Shown piece by piece: positions 31,695-40,044 of a stretch of DNA of 64,000 nt. Location of the stretch: the NCBI RefSeq assembly GCF_039537875.1, contig NZ_BAABBI010000001.1, forward strand, positions 1,178,001-1,242,000. Reading direction: 5' to 3'. The notes beneath the pieces were generated by a model, which saw only the letters and a program-made list of their open reading frames with translations, was not told the DNA's origin and ran no database searches. The position numbers and the translations under genes are program-made. Positions within the stretch are counted from its first letter, which is position 1, and each line of letters starts with the position of its first letter. This stretch comes from Corallibacter vietnamensis. GTDB lineage: Bacteria; Bacteroidota; Bacteroidia; Flavobacteriales; Flavobacteriaceae.

Positions 31695-32522
31695 ATGATA
31701 CAATCTATTGCAATACAGGGCGTAAAAGGATCTTTTCATCATATTGTAGCAAAACAATATTTTGGAGACCAAGTAGCTTTAAATGAATACTTATCTTTTG
31801 ATAAAACTGTTCAAAGTCTTTTAGATGCTGATACAGATGCAGTTGTTATGGCGTTAGAAAATTCTATTGCAGGCTCTATAATACCTAATTATGCATTGAT
31901 TGATACTCACAATTTGCATATTGTTGGTGAGCAATATTTAGATATTCAACATCATTTAATGGCATTACCTAATCAATCTGTTAATGATATAAAAGAGGTG
32001 TATTCTCATCCTATGGCTTTATTGCAGTGTAAAACTTTTTTTAAAAAACACGCACACATTAAGCTTATAGAAGATAAGGACACTGCTGAAGTTGCTCAAC
32101 GTATTCAAGAGCAAAAACTATCTGGAGTAGCAGCTATAGCAAGTAGTCTAGCAGCTGAATTGTTTGAGTTGGAAATTCTTGCGGAAAGTATACAAAGTAT
32201 CAAACAAAACGAGACCCGATTTGTTATAGTAAAACGTACAAATTCTGAAATACCTGAAGCAGATATCAATAAAGCATCTTTAAAGTTTGAATTAGAGCAC
32301 AAGCGAGGTAGTTTGGCAGCCTTGCTTAATGTAATGAGTGATTGTAAATTGAATTTAACCAAGATTCAATCTTTACCAAAAATTGAAACACCATGGAAAT
32401 ATGCGTTTTTTATTGATGTCACTTTTAGCAATTACGAAGATTATAAAAAAGCAAAATCTATTATGAACATAATGGCTGAAGATTTTAAAGTTTTGGGAGA
32501 ATATAAAAATGCAAAACCATGA
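31695..32522 (+). CDS. pheA: Prephenate dehydratase
   Basis: A 275-residue monofunctional enzyme converting prephenate to phenylpyruvate. The dehydratase domain (1-180) shows VKGSFHHIVAKQYFGD, LENSIAGSIIPNYALI, YSHPMALLQC and the active-site QNETRFVIV. The ACT domain follows (FELEHKRGSLAALLNVMSDC). The Phe-binding ESRP motif of the ACT domain reads QSLP here, so feedback inhibition by Phe may differ from that of E. coli. First gene of the aromatic operon, behind an attenuator; it overlaps the aminotransferase gene by 4 bp. Confidence 0.95.
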   Translation: MIQSIAIQGVKGSFHHIVAKQYFGDQVALNEYLSFDKTVQSLLDADTDAVVMALENSIAGSIIPNYALIDTHNLHIVGEQYLDIQHHLMALPNQSVNDIKEVYSHPMALLQCKTFFKKHAHIKLIEDKDTAEVAQRIQEQKLSGVAAIASSLAAELFELEILAESIQSIKQNETRFVIVKRTNSEIPEADINKASLKFELEHKRGSLAALLNVMSDCKLNLTKIQSLPKIETPWKYAFFIDVTFSNYEDYKKAKSIMNIMAEDFKVLGEYKNAKP

Positions 32523-33664
32523 TTGAAGTAGCAAATAGATTACACACGGTAGAAGAATATTACTTTTCAAAAAAACTTCGAGAAGTTAATTTGCTTAAGG
32601 CAAGTGGGAAACCAATAATAAATTTAGGTATTGGCAGTCCAGATTTACAGCCGCCACAAAAAGTTATTTCAGCTATCACAGAAAGTTTTGCTGATGCTAG
32701 AGCAAATCAATATCAAAGTTACCAAGGTTTGCCAGAATTACGAGAAGCCATGGCATCTTTTTACAGAGACCAGTTTGATGTGTATTTAAGTCCAACAACA
32801 GAAGTACTTCCTTTAATGGGAAGTAAAGAAGGTATCATGCATATCTCTATGGCTTTTTTAAATGAAGGAGACGAAGTGTTAATACCAAATCCAGGGTATC
32901 CAACCTATACTTCGGTAACAAAATTGATAGGAGCAGAACCCGTGTTTTATGACCTAAAAGAAGAAACTAATTGGCAACCAGATATAGAGGCTTTAGAGAA
33001 GTTAGATTTATCACGTGTAAAAATAATGTGGGTTAATTACCCACATATGCCAACCGGAGCCAATGCCACCGAAGTTACTTTTACAAAACTAGTAGCGTTT
33101 GCAAAAAGGAACAATATTTTAATTGTAAATGATAACCCTTATAGTTTTGTGTTGAATGATTCGCCAAAAAGCATTTTGAGTACACCAGAAGCAAGAGATT
33201 GCTGTTTAGAATTAAACTCATTAAGCAAAACATTTAATATGGCAGGTTGGCGAGTAGGCATGGTTTTAGGAAAAACAGACTATATAAATAGCATATTAAA
33301 AGTAAAAAGCAATATGGATTCAGGAATGTTTTATGGTATTCAAAAAGGAGCTATTGAAGCTTTGAAATGTTCAAAAATCTGGTATGTGAGTTTAAATAGT
33401 GTTTATGAAAGACGCCGAAAACTCATTTGGCAACTAGCCAAAGCATTAAACTGTACATATAGTACCAATACCACAGGCATGTTTGTATGGGCAAAGCTGC
33501 CAATATATGTTAAGGCAGAAGAGTTTATAGATTTATTATTAAAAGAGAACCACGTTTTTATAGCTCCTGGGAACATATTTGGTAGTAATGGAGAAGGATA
33601 TGTAAGGTTTTCATTATGTGCAACAACAGAAGATTTAGAAGAAGCTTTAGCAAGAATAAAATAA
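32519..33664 (+). CDS. PLP-dependent aminotransferase of the aromatic operon
   Basis: A 381-residue class I/II aminotransferase. It has INLGIGSPDLQPPQKVI at the N-terminus, YQSYQGLPELREAM, PGYPTYTSV, VNDNPYSFVLND and the PLP lysine in LNSLSKTFNMAGWRVGMVLG (about residue 240). Family members use aspartate, alanine or aromatic amino acids. Its position between pheA and tyrA, with 4-bp overlap on one side and 4-bp gap on the other, suggests that it converts phenylpyruvate and hydroxyphenylpyruvate to Phe and Tyr. LL-diaminopimelate-type activity cannot be ruled out by sequence. Confidence 0.88.
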   Translation: MIEVANRLHTVEEYYFSKKLREVNLLKASGKPIINLGIGSPDLQPPQKVISAITESFADARANQYQSYQGLPELREAMASFYRDQFDVYLSPTTEVLPLMGSKEGIMHISMAFLNEGDEVLIPNPGYPTYTSVTKLIGAEPVFYDLKEETNWQPDIEALEKLDLSRVKIMWVNYPHMPTGANATEVTFTKLVAFAKRNNILIVNDNPYSFVLNDSPKSILSTPEARDCCLELNSLSKTFNMAGWRVGMVLGKTDYINSILKVKSNMDSGMFYGIQKGAIEALKCSKIWYVSLNSVYERRRKLIWQLAKALNCTYSTNTTGMFVWAKLPIYVKAEEFIDLLLKENHVFIAPGNIFGSNGEGYVRFSLCATTEDLEEALARIK

Positions 33665-33668
33665 AAAT

Positions 33669-34520
33669 ATGAAAAATATTTACGTCATAGGTGTTGGTTT
33701 GATAGGAGGAAGCATTGCAAAAGATATTAAGCGATTAACCCCAGCGATTACAATACATGGTATAGATAAAAATCCAGAACATTTAGAAGAAGCTCTTGCG
33801 CTAAATATTATAGATAAAAAAGCCGTGTTAACTGATGTTGTAAATGCAGATATTGTTATTGTAACCATTCCTGTAGATGCATGCGTTGTGCTATTGCCCG
33901 AGATTTTAGATTTAGTTTCTGATGAGACCTTGGTTATGGAGTCTGGCTCAACAAAATTAGATATTTGTAAAGCTGTTGAGAATCATCCAAAACGTCGAAA
34001 TTTTTTAGCAACGCATCCTATAGCTGGTACAGAGTTTTCAGGTCCTAAAGCTGCGATAGAAGGATTATTTAAAGGTAAAACAAATATTATTTGTGAAGTA
34101 GAAAAAACAGCTTTCAAACTTCAAGAAAAAGCATTAACCATTTTTAAAATAATGGATATGCGTATTCGCTATATGAATCCAGAAGCACATGATAAACACA
34201 TTGCTTATGTTTCTCATTTATCTCACATAAGCGCTTTTATGTTGGGTAAAACAGTTATAGAAAAAGAAAAAAACGAACGAGATATTTTTGATTTAGCAGG
34301 AAGTGGTTTTGCATCCACAGTACGATTAGCAAAAAGTTCTCCAAAAATGTGGACACCTATTTTTAAGCAAAACAAAGATAATGTCATAGAAACTCTAAAC
34401 GAGTATATCAATAATCTTACAGCATTTAAAAAAAGAATGGAGGCTGATGATTTTGATGCCATTTTTGATGATATGGAGAGTACCAATCATATAAAAGATA
34501 TATTAAACGGAATAGAATAA
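33669..34520 (+). CDS. tyrA: Prephenate dehydrogenase
   Basis: A 283-residue NAD(P)-dependent enzyme making 4-hydroxyphenylpyruvate from prephenate. The Rossmann start IYVIGVGLIGGSIAKDIKRL is intact, as are ATHPIAGTEFSGPKAA (with the catalytic His), AYVSHLSHISAFML and the helical C-terminal domain with DLAGSGFASTVRLAKSSPKM. No ACT domain follows, so Tyr inhibition at this enzyme is not obvious. It is the third gene of the operon, 4 bp after the aminotransferase gene. Confidence 0.94.
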   Translation: MKNIYVIGVGLIGGSIAKDIKRLTPAITIHGIDKNPEHLEEALALNIIDKKAVLTDVVNADIVIVTIPVDACVVLLPEILDLVSDETLVMESGSTKLDICKAVENHPKRRNFLATHPIAGTEFSGPKAAIEGLFKGKTNIICEVEKTAFKLQEKALTIFKIMDMRIRYMNPEAHDKHIAYVSHLSHISAFMLGKTVIEKEKNERDIFDLAGSGFASTVRLAKSSPKMWTPIFKQNKDNVIETLNEYINNLTAFKKRMEADDFDAIFDDMESTNHIKDILNGIE

Positions 34521-34597
34521 GTACAAACACCAAAATTGAAATTTTTAACAGTTCAAAATATTTAAATAAAATTCAATTTTAGGAATTATAAATAATT

Positions 34598-35680
34598 ATG
34601 GAAAACAAAAAAGAGTTAAGAACATGGTTAGATAACCTGCAATTAGATCATCCTTTGGTTATAGCAGGACCATGCAGCGCAGAAACAGAAGAACAAGTTT
34701 TGAAAATAGCTCATGAGCTAAAAAATACTGACGTAAACTATTACCGTGCAGGAATTTGGAAACCTAGAACTCGTCCAGGTAATTTTGAAGGTGTTGGTGC
34801 TTTAGGTTTAAAATGGTTACAAAAAGTAAAAGCTGAAACAGGATTAAAAACAGCAACCGAAGTAGCAAATAGAGCGCATGTAGAACTAGCTTTAGAACAT
34901 GATATAGATTTATTATGGATAGGAGCGCGCTCAACAGTTAGCCCGTTTATTGTTCAAGAAATTGCCGATGCTTTAAAAGGAACCAATAAAATAGTCTTAG
35001 TGAAAAACCCTGTAAACCCTGATTTACCTTTGTGGTTAGGAGCCATAGAGCGACTAGCGTCTTCAGATATTAAAAACCTAGGAGTTATTCATAGAGGATT
35101 TTCAACTTACGAAAAAACAAAATACAGAAATAATCCAGAATGGCAGTTGGCTATAGAGTTGCAAACTAAGTTCCCTGATTTGCCTTTAATTAGCGACCCA
35201 TCTCACATTACAGGAAAACGAGATATGATCTTTGATGTATCTCAAACAGCTTTAGATCTTAATTTTGATGGATTAATGATAGAAACTCATCATGATCCAA
35301 ACAATGCTTGGAGTGATGCTGCACAGCAAGTTACGCCTAGTGCTCTTGTTAATATCATGAAAGATTTAAAAATCAGAAAAGAGTCAGATCCTGAAGCAGC
35401 TTACAATAATGAGTTAAATAACTTAAGAGCTCAAATAGATGTTGTAGATAATCAAATTATAGAACTTTTAGGTAAACGTATGAAAGTTGCTGATAATATT
35501 GGGGAACTAAAAAAACAAAAAAATGTAGCTGTTTTACAAAGTAAACGGTGGAATGAAATTTTAGGAAAAATGGTTTTAGAAGGAGAAGAGAAAGGCTTAA
35601 GTGAGGAGTTTATCTTAAGAATGTTTAAAGCTATTCATCAAGAATCTATAAACCATCAAGAGAAAATAATAAACAGTTAG
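34598..35680 (+). CDS. Bifunctional DAHP synthase / chorismate mutase
   Basis: A 360-residue fusion. Residues 1-260 are a type I-beta DAHP synthase (VIAGPCSAETEEQVLKIAHE, YRAGIWKPRTRPGNFEGVG, LVKNPVNPDLPLWLGAIERL, ISDPSHITGKR, MIETHHDPNNAWSDAAQQV), which makes the first intermediate of the shikimate pathway. Residues 270-360 are an AroQ-type chorismate mutase (LNNLRAQIDVVDNQIIELLG, KRMKVADNIGELKKQKN). The fusion places the entry and the branch point in one protein and is usual in Bacteroidota. It lies 77 bp after tyrA in the same direction; it is probably controlled by the same attenuator. Confidence 0.95.
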   Translation: MENKKELRTWLDNLQLDHPLVIAGPCSAETEEQVLKIAHELKNTDVNYYRAGIWKPRTRPGNFEGVGALGLKWLQKVKAETGLKTATEVANRAHVELALEHDIDLLWIGARSTVSPFIVQEIADALKGTNKIVLVKNPVNPDLPLWLGAIERLASSDIKNLGVIHRGFSTYEKTKYRNNPEWQLAIELQTKFPDLPLISDPSHITGKRDMIFDVSQTALDLNFDGLMIETHHDPNNAWSDAAQQVTPSALVNIMKDLKIRKESDPEAAYNNELNNLRAQIDVVDNQIIELLGKRMKVADNIGELKKQKNVAVLQSKRWNEILGKMVLEGEEKGLSEEFILRMFKAIHQESINHQEKIINS

Positions 35681-35754
35681 TAAGACTTGTGTTTTGTAAT
35701 TGTAAAAGGTTTAAATAATATTGATTATTTTGCAGCAGATAACGAAAATATTTA

Positions 35755-36705
35755 ATGACAGGAACAGTATACAAATCTACAGGAAGTTGGTACAGTGTAA
35801 AAAACGAATTAGGTGCTTTTTATAAATGCAGAATAAAAGGAAAATTCCGCATGAAAGGTATAAAAAGTACCAACCCTATAGCTGTTGGTGATCGTGTTGA
35901 TTTTGAATTAGAAACCAATAATGATGAAACCACAGGTGTCATAAATTTCATTCATGATAGAACCAATTATATTGTTAGAAAATCTGTTAACTTATCAAAG
36001 CAAACACATATTATAGCGGCCAATATAGATCAAGTGTTCCTTTTAGTAACTATAGACAACCCGCCAACATTTACAAGTTTTATAGATAGATTTTTAGTTA
36101 CTGCCGAAGCATATTCAGTAAAAACAATTTTGCTTTTTAACAAAATTGATACCTATCCAGAAGAGACGCTAGATGAGGTAAGATATTTAGCACATGTATA
36201 TCGAGAAATCGGTTACGAGTGTATTGGTATATCTGCAGCAACAGGAAAAAACATAGATAAGGTAAAAGCCAAAATGATAGGTAAAGTAAGTATGTTTGCT
36301 GGGCATTCAGGAGTAGGTAAATCTACACTTGTAAACGCCATAGAACCAGATTTAGATTTAAAAACCAAAGAAATATCAAACCAACACATGCAAGGGCAGC
36401 ATACAACCACCTTTGCCGAAATGTTTGATTTAAACTTTGATGCAAAAATTATCGACACACCGGGAATAAAAGGATTTGGTGTTGTAGATATGGATAAAGA
36501 AGAAGTTGGTGATTATTTTCCAGAGTTTTTTAAACTAAAACAAGACTGTAAATTCAATAATTGTATTCATGTAGATGAACCTAAATGCGCTGTGAAAGAT
36601 GCATTAGACCGTGATGAAATAGCCTATTCTAGATATCGCAGTTATATACAAATATTAGAAGGAGAAGACGAACATTACAGAACCGATAATTGGGATAACG
36701 AATAA
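35755..36705 (+). CDS. rsgA: Ribosome small-subunit-dependent GTPase A
   Basis: A 316-residue circularly permuted GTPase that helps the late maturation of the 30S subunit. An OB fold (1-70) precedes the GTPase core, in which G4 (LFNKIDTY) comes before G1 (FAGHSGVGKSTLVN) and G3 (DTPGIKGFG). The C-terminal zinc site is CKFNNCIHVDEPKC. Length and layout are normal. It is followed 3 bp later by dtd. Confidence 0.96.
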   Translation: MTGTVYKSTGSWYSVKNELGAFYKCRIKGKFRMKGIKSTNPIAVGDRVDFELETNNDETTGVINFIHDRTNYIVRKSVNLSKQTHIIAANIDQVFLLVTIDNPPTFTSFIDRFLVTAEAYSVKTILLFNKIDTYPEETLDEVRYLAHVYREIGYECIGISAATGKNIDKVKAKMIGKVSMFAGHSGVGKSTLVNAIEPDLDLKTKEISNQHMQGQHTTTFAEMFDLNFDAKIIDTPGIKGFGVVDMDKEEVGDYFPEFFKLKQDCKFNNCIHVDEPKCAVKDALDRDEIAYSRYRSYIQILEGEDEHYRTDNWDNE

Positions 36706-36708
36706 ATT

Positions 36709-37161
36709 ATGCGAGCAGTAATACAGCGTGTTTCTCAAGCCAACGTGGTTATAGAAGGAAACCAAGTTGCAACAATAGAAAAAGGTGTTCTTATTTTGTT
36801 AGGCATTGTTCCAGATGACACCCATGAGGATGTAAAATGGCTGTCTAACAAAATAACCAATATGCGTATTTTTCCTGACGACAAAAATATTATGAATATA
36901 TCTCTTTTAGATTCAGGAGGAGACGCTATTGTTGTAAGCCAATTCACACTACACGCAAGTACAAAAAAAGGAAATAGACCAAGTTATATTAAAGCAGCAA
37001 AGCCAGATATAGCCATTCCTTTGTATAAAACGTTTGTAAAACAATTAGAAACAGATTTAAACAAAAGTGTGCAAACAGGTGAATTTGGTGCTGATATGAA
37101 AGTGTCTTTACTTAACGATGGTCCAGTCACTATTATAGTAGACACAAAAAATAAAGAATAA
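36709..37161 (+). CDS. dtd: D-aminoacyl-tRNA deacylase
   Basis: A 150-residue enzyme that removes D-amino acids (and glycine) wrongly attached to tRNA. It starts MRAVIQRVSQANVVI and has VVSQFTLHAS, the active-site KKGNRPSYIKAAKP, and the family end GEFGADMKVSLLNDGPVTII. Full length. It is 3 bp after rsgA and probably cotranscribed. The dispersed repeat copy 2 starts 6 bp after its stop. Confidence 0.96.
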   Translation: MRAVIQRVSQANVVIEGNQVATIEKGVLILLGIVPDDTHEDVKWLSNKITNMRIFPDDKNIMNISLLDSGGDAIVVSQFTLHASTKKGNRPSYIKAAKPDIAIPLYKTFVKQLETDLNKSVQTGEFGADMKVSLLNDGPVTIIVDTKNKE

Positions 37162-37166
37162 AATAA

Positions 37167-37238
37167 GGAGCAATTCCCGCTTTCGGTAGTCGCTTTTTAC
37201 AATGTAAAAGAGCTCCAACAACTACCTCAATCGGGGCT
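37167..37238. repeat. Structured dispersed repeat, copy 2
   Basis: It aligns with 21978-22073: CGCTTTCGGTAGTCGCTT, hairpin, GAGCTCCAACAA, CCTCAATCG. Here the hairpin is TTTTAC (37195-37200) with GTAAAA (37204-37209), unlike copy 1 in sequence but also perfectly paired. The outer helix is GGTAGT (37185-37190) with ACTACC (37221-37226), where copy 1 has GGCA with TGCC. It fills the gap between dtd and the next gene. Confidence 0.7.
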
Positions 37239-37250
37239 AAAAAATACAGT

Positions 37251-37577
37251 ATGAATATACAAAACGCACAAAAAATAGTAGATAACTGGATACAAACACA
37301 TGGCGTTCGCTATTTTAATGAACTAACAAATATGGCTCAACTCACAGAAGAAGTGGGCGAAGTAGCACGTATTATTGCGCGTCGTTATGGCGAGCAAAGC
37401 GAAAAAGAAAGCGATAAAGATAAAGATTTAGGAGAAGAACTCGCAGATGTTGTTTTTGTAGTACTATGCCTGGCAAATCAAACAGGTATTGACTTGCAAG
37501 AAGCTTTTGATAAAAAAATGAATATAAAAACAAAACGAGATCACGATAGGCACCATAACAACGAAAAGTTAAAATAA
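37251..37577 (+). CDS. MazG-like nucleotide pyrophosphohydrolase
   Basis: A 108-residue all-alpha NTP pyrophosphatase of the MazG/iMazG type. The metal-binding pattern is seen as QLTEEVGEVARIIARRYGE followed by DLGEELADVVFVVLCLANQT (ExxE...ExxD). These enzymes convert NTPs or dNTPs to monophosphates, often damaged or excess nucleotides. Full length for the family. It lies 4 bp before aroA; the repeat upstream separates it from dtd. Confidence 0.9.
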   Translation: MNIQNAQKIVDNWIQTHGVRYFNELTNMAQLTEEVGEVARIIARRYGEQSEKESDKDKDLGEELADVVFVVLCLANQTGIDLQEAFDKKMNIKTKRDHDRHHNNEKLK

Positions 37578-37581
37578 CAGT

Positions 37582-38808
37582 ATGGATGTTTTTTTAAAGA
37601 AGTCTAAACTATATAGCCAGTCAAAAATTATAATATCCGGCTCAAAAAGCGAGTCTAACAGGTTGTTGCTTCTACAGGCATTATATTCAAAAATAGACAT
37701 TGATAATCTGTCAGATTCTGATGACTCTGTTGTGATGCAAAATGCATTAAAAACAACAGATACTATTATAGATATTCATCATGCTGGTACTGCAATGCGA
37801 TTTCTTACAGCGTATTTTGCTACTCAAAATAAACGTGAAGTTGTGTTGACAGGTTCGCAACGTATGAAAGAAAGGCCAATAAAAATTTTGGTAGATGCAT
37901 TAACTTCTTTGGGAGCCAATATTAGCTATTTAGAAAATCAAGGATGTCCACCGTTAAAAATAACAGGAAGCGAATTAACAGCGAGCAAAGTAACACTTAA
38001 GGCTAGCGTAAGTAGTCAATATATTTCAGCTTTGTTACTTATAGCACCTAGTTTAAAAAACGGTTTAGAGCTTACATTAGACGGAGAAATAACTTCTATG
38101 CCTTATATAAAAATGACGCTAGCGCTTCTTAATCAAGTAGGTATAGGAACAACTTTTGAAGGTCAAAAAATATCAGTGAAGCCTATGAAAGAGGTGGAAG
38201 CAAAAACACTAACAGTAGAGTCAGACTGGTCTTCAGCATCATATTTTTATAGTTTAATAGCATTAAGCGATCTAGAAACACAAATAACAATATCTTCCTA
38301 TAAAAAAGATAGTCTTCAAGGCGATTCTGTGTTGGAAGATATTTATAAACATTTTGGCGTTGAAACTACTTTTAATGGACACAATATCACACTTAAAAAA
38401 GTTTCAAATCCAAGTACTCAAGCAGCTATACAGTTAGATTTAGCAAATGCTCCAGATATTGCTCAAACAATTTCAGTAACCTGTTTTGGATTAGGAATAG
38501 CATGCTATTTAACAGGCTTGCATACGCTTAAAATTAAGGAAACCGATAGGTTGTCAGCTTTAAAAATTGAATTAGAAAAACTAGGCGCAGAGGTTTTAAT
38601 TACAGATAATAGTCTAAAACTAGCAAAGTCAAATACTATAAAAAGTAATGTGGCTATAGATACTTACAACGATCATAGAATGGCTATGGCATTTGCTCCA
38701 TTGGCTTTAAAAACAGATTTGAGGGTTAATGACGCCGCTGTTGTTTCAAAATCTTATATCGTCTTTTGGGAGCACTTAAAAGCTGTTGGAATTCAAATAT
38801 CTCAATAA
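37582..38808 (+). CDS. aroA: 3-phosphoshikimate 1-carboxyvinyltransferase (EPSP synthase)
   Basis: A 408-residue enzyme joining phosphoenolpyruvate to shikimate 3-phosphate. Motifs: ISGSKSESNRLLLLQAL (the usual GSKS near the N-terminus), DIHHAGTAMRFLTAYFA (in place of NAGTAMR), RMKERPIKILVDAL, SSQYISALLLIAP, KETDRLSALKIELEKLG and YNDHRMAMAFAPLAL. It is a little shorter than E. coli AroA (427). It supplies the chorismate used by the pheA-tyrA operon 5 kb upstream. Confidence 0.94.
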   Translation: MDVFLKKSKLYSQSKIIISGSKSESNRLLLLQALYSKIDIDNLSDSDDSVVMQNALKTTDTIIDIHHAGTAMRFLTAYFATQNKREVVLTGSQRMKERPIKILVDALTSLGANISYLENQGCPPLKITGSELTASKVTLKASVSSQYISALLLIAPSLKNGLELTLDGEITSMPYIKMTLALLNQVGIGTTFEGQKISVKPMKEVEAKTLTVESDWSSASYFYSLIALSDLETQITISSYKKDSLQGDSVLEDIYKHFGVETTFNGHNITLKKVSNPSTQAAIQLDLANAPDIAQTISVTCFGLGIACYLTGLHTLKIKETDRLSALKIELEKLGAEVLITDNSLKLAKSNTIKSNVAIDTYNDHRMAMAFAPLALKTDLRVNDAAVVSKSYIVFWEHLKAVGIQISQ

Positions 38809-38823
38809 TAATTGCTTAAATAC

Positions 38824-38855
38824 TTGACAACCGCTACTTTCAGGTTGTATATTTG
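38824..38855 (+). promoter_or_regulatory. Promoter of queA
   Basis: TTG at 38824-38826 and TATATTTG at 38848-38855 (perfect TAnnTTTG) with 21 bp between them. The queA ATG is 51 bp downstream. Confidence 0.7.
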
Positions 38856-38906
38856 CAGTCCTTTTGAAAAGAAGGATTTAATTTTTACATAAATATTTTA
38901 TCGCAT

Positions 38907-39956
38907 ATGAAATTATCACACTTTAATTTTGAACTTCCTAACGAGTTATTAGCAGAATATCCTTCAGAGCATAGAGATGAAGCACGTTTAATGGTTTTAA
39001 ATAGAGAAAAACAAACTATTGAGCACAAGCTTTTTAAAGATCTTATAGACTATTTTAATGAGGACGATGTTATGATTCTTAATAACACCAAAGTTTTTCC
39101 AGCAAGACTTTTTGGTAATAAAGAAAAAACAGGAGCAAGAATTGAAGTGTTCTTATTAAGAGAGCTGAATGAAGAGCAACGTCTTTGGGATGTATTAGTA
39201 GATCCTGCAAGAAAAATAAGAATTGGTAATAAACTTTATTTTGGTGATGATGAAACATTAGTAGCTGAAGTTATAGATAATACAACCTCTAGAGGGCGTA
39301 CACTACGCTTTTTATATGATGGTTCTTACAGAGATTTCAGGATGAAATTAAAAGAACTAGGCGAAACACCATTACCAAAATATATAAAAAGAGAGGTAGA
39401 GCCAGAAGATGAAGAGCGTTATCAAACAATTTTTGCTAAAAATGAAGGAGCTGTTGCCGCTCCAACTGCCGGATTACACTTCTCAAAACATTTATTAAAA
39501 CGTTTAGAAATAAAAGGCGTAAACTTTGCAGAAGTAACACTACACGTAGGTTTAGGTACGTTTAACCCAGTTGAGGTTGAAGATTTATCTAAACACAAAA
39601 TGGATAGCGAAGAAATTATTATTGACGGAAACGCTGTAAATACCATAAATACAGGTATTAAAAATAAGCGCCGCATTTGTGCAGTAGGAACAACAGTAAT
39701 GCGTGCAGTAGAAAGCTCGGTGTCATCTAGTGGGACACTAAACGAGTTTGACGGATGGTCTAATAAATTTATTTTCCCTCCTTATGATTTTAGTATAGCT
39801 AATAGTATGATTACTAACTTTCATACACCTAAATCAACATTGTTAATGATGGTTTCTGCATTTGCTGGACATGATTTTGTGAAAAAAGCATACGAAGAAG
39901 CAGTAAAAGAAAAATACAAATTTTATAGTTACGGAGATGCAATGCTAATCATATAA
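38907..39956 (+). CDS. queA: S-adenosylmethionine:tRNA ribosyltransferase-isomerase
   Basis: A 349-residue enzyme that adds the epoxycyclopentane part of queuosine to tRNA, using SAM as ribosyl donor. Conserved: FELPNELLAEYPSEHRDEAR, NTKVFPARLFGNKE, GETPLPKYIKR, GAVAAPTAGLHFSKHLL, TLHVGLGTFNPVEVEDLSKH, MDSEEI, and TNFHTPKSTLLMMVSAFAG. Complete. It has its own promoter and terminator. Confidence 0.96.
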   Translation: MKLSHFNFELPNELLAEYPSEHRDEARLMVLNREKQTIEHKLFKDLIDYFNEDDVMILNNTKVFPARLFGNKEKTGARIEVFLLRELNEEQRLWDVLVDPARKIRIGNKLYFGDDETLVAEVIDNTTSRGRTLRFLYDGSYRDFRMKLKELGETPLPKYIKREVEPEDEERYQTIFAKNEGAVAAPTAGLHFSKHLLKRLEIKGVNFAEVTLHVGLGTFNPVEVEDLSKHKMDSEEIIIDGNAVNTINTGIKNKRRICAVGTTVMRAVESSVSSSGTLNEFDGWSNKFIFPPYDFSIANSMITNFHTPKSTLLMMVSAFAGHDFVKKAYEEAVKEKYKFYSYGDAMLII

Positions 39957-39974
39957 TATAATTTTTAAAATAAA

Positions 39975-40007
39975 AAACCAAGCCTTGTTTTTATAGCAAG
40001 GCTTTTT
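39975..40007 (+). terminator. Terminator after queA
   Basis: AAGCCTTG (39980-39987) pairs with CAAGGCTT (39997-40004), preceded by an A-run and followed by TTT. Confidence 0.8.
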
Positions 40008-40044
40008 CAATTTATAATATACTACCTTTGTGGTCTTATAGCAA

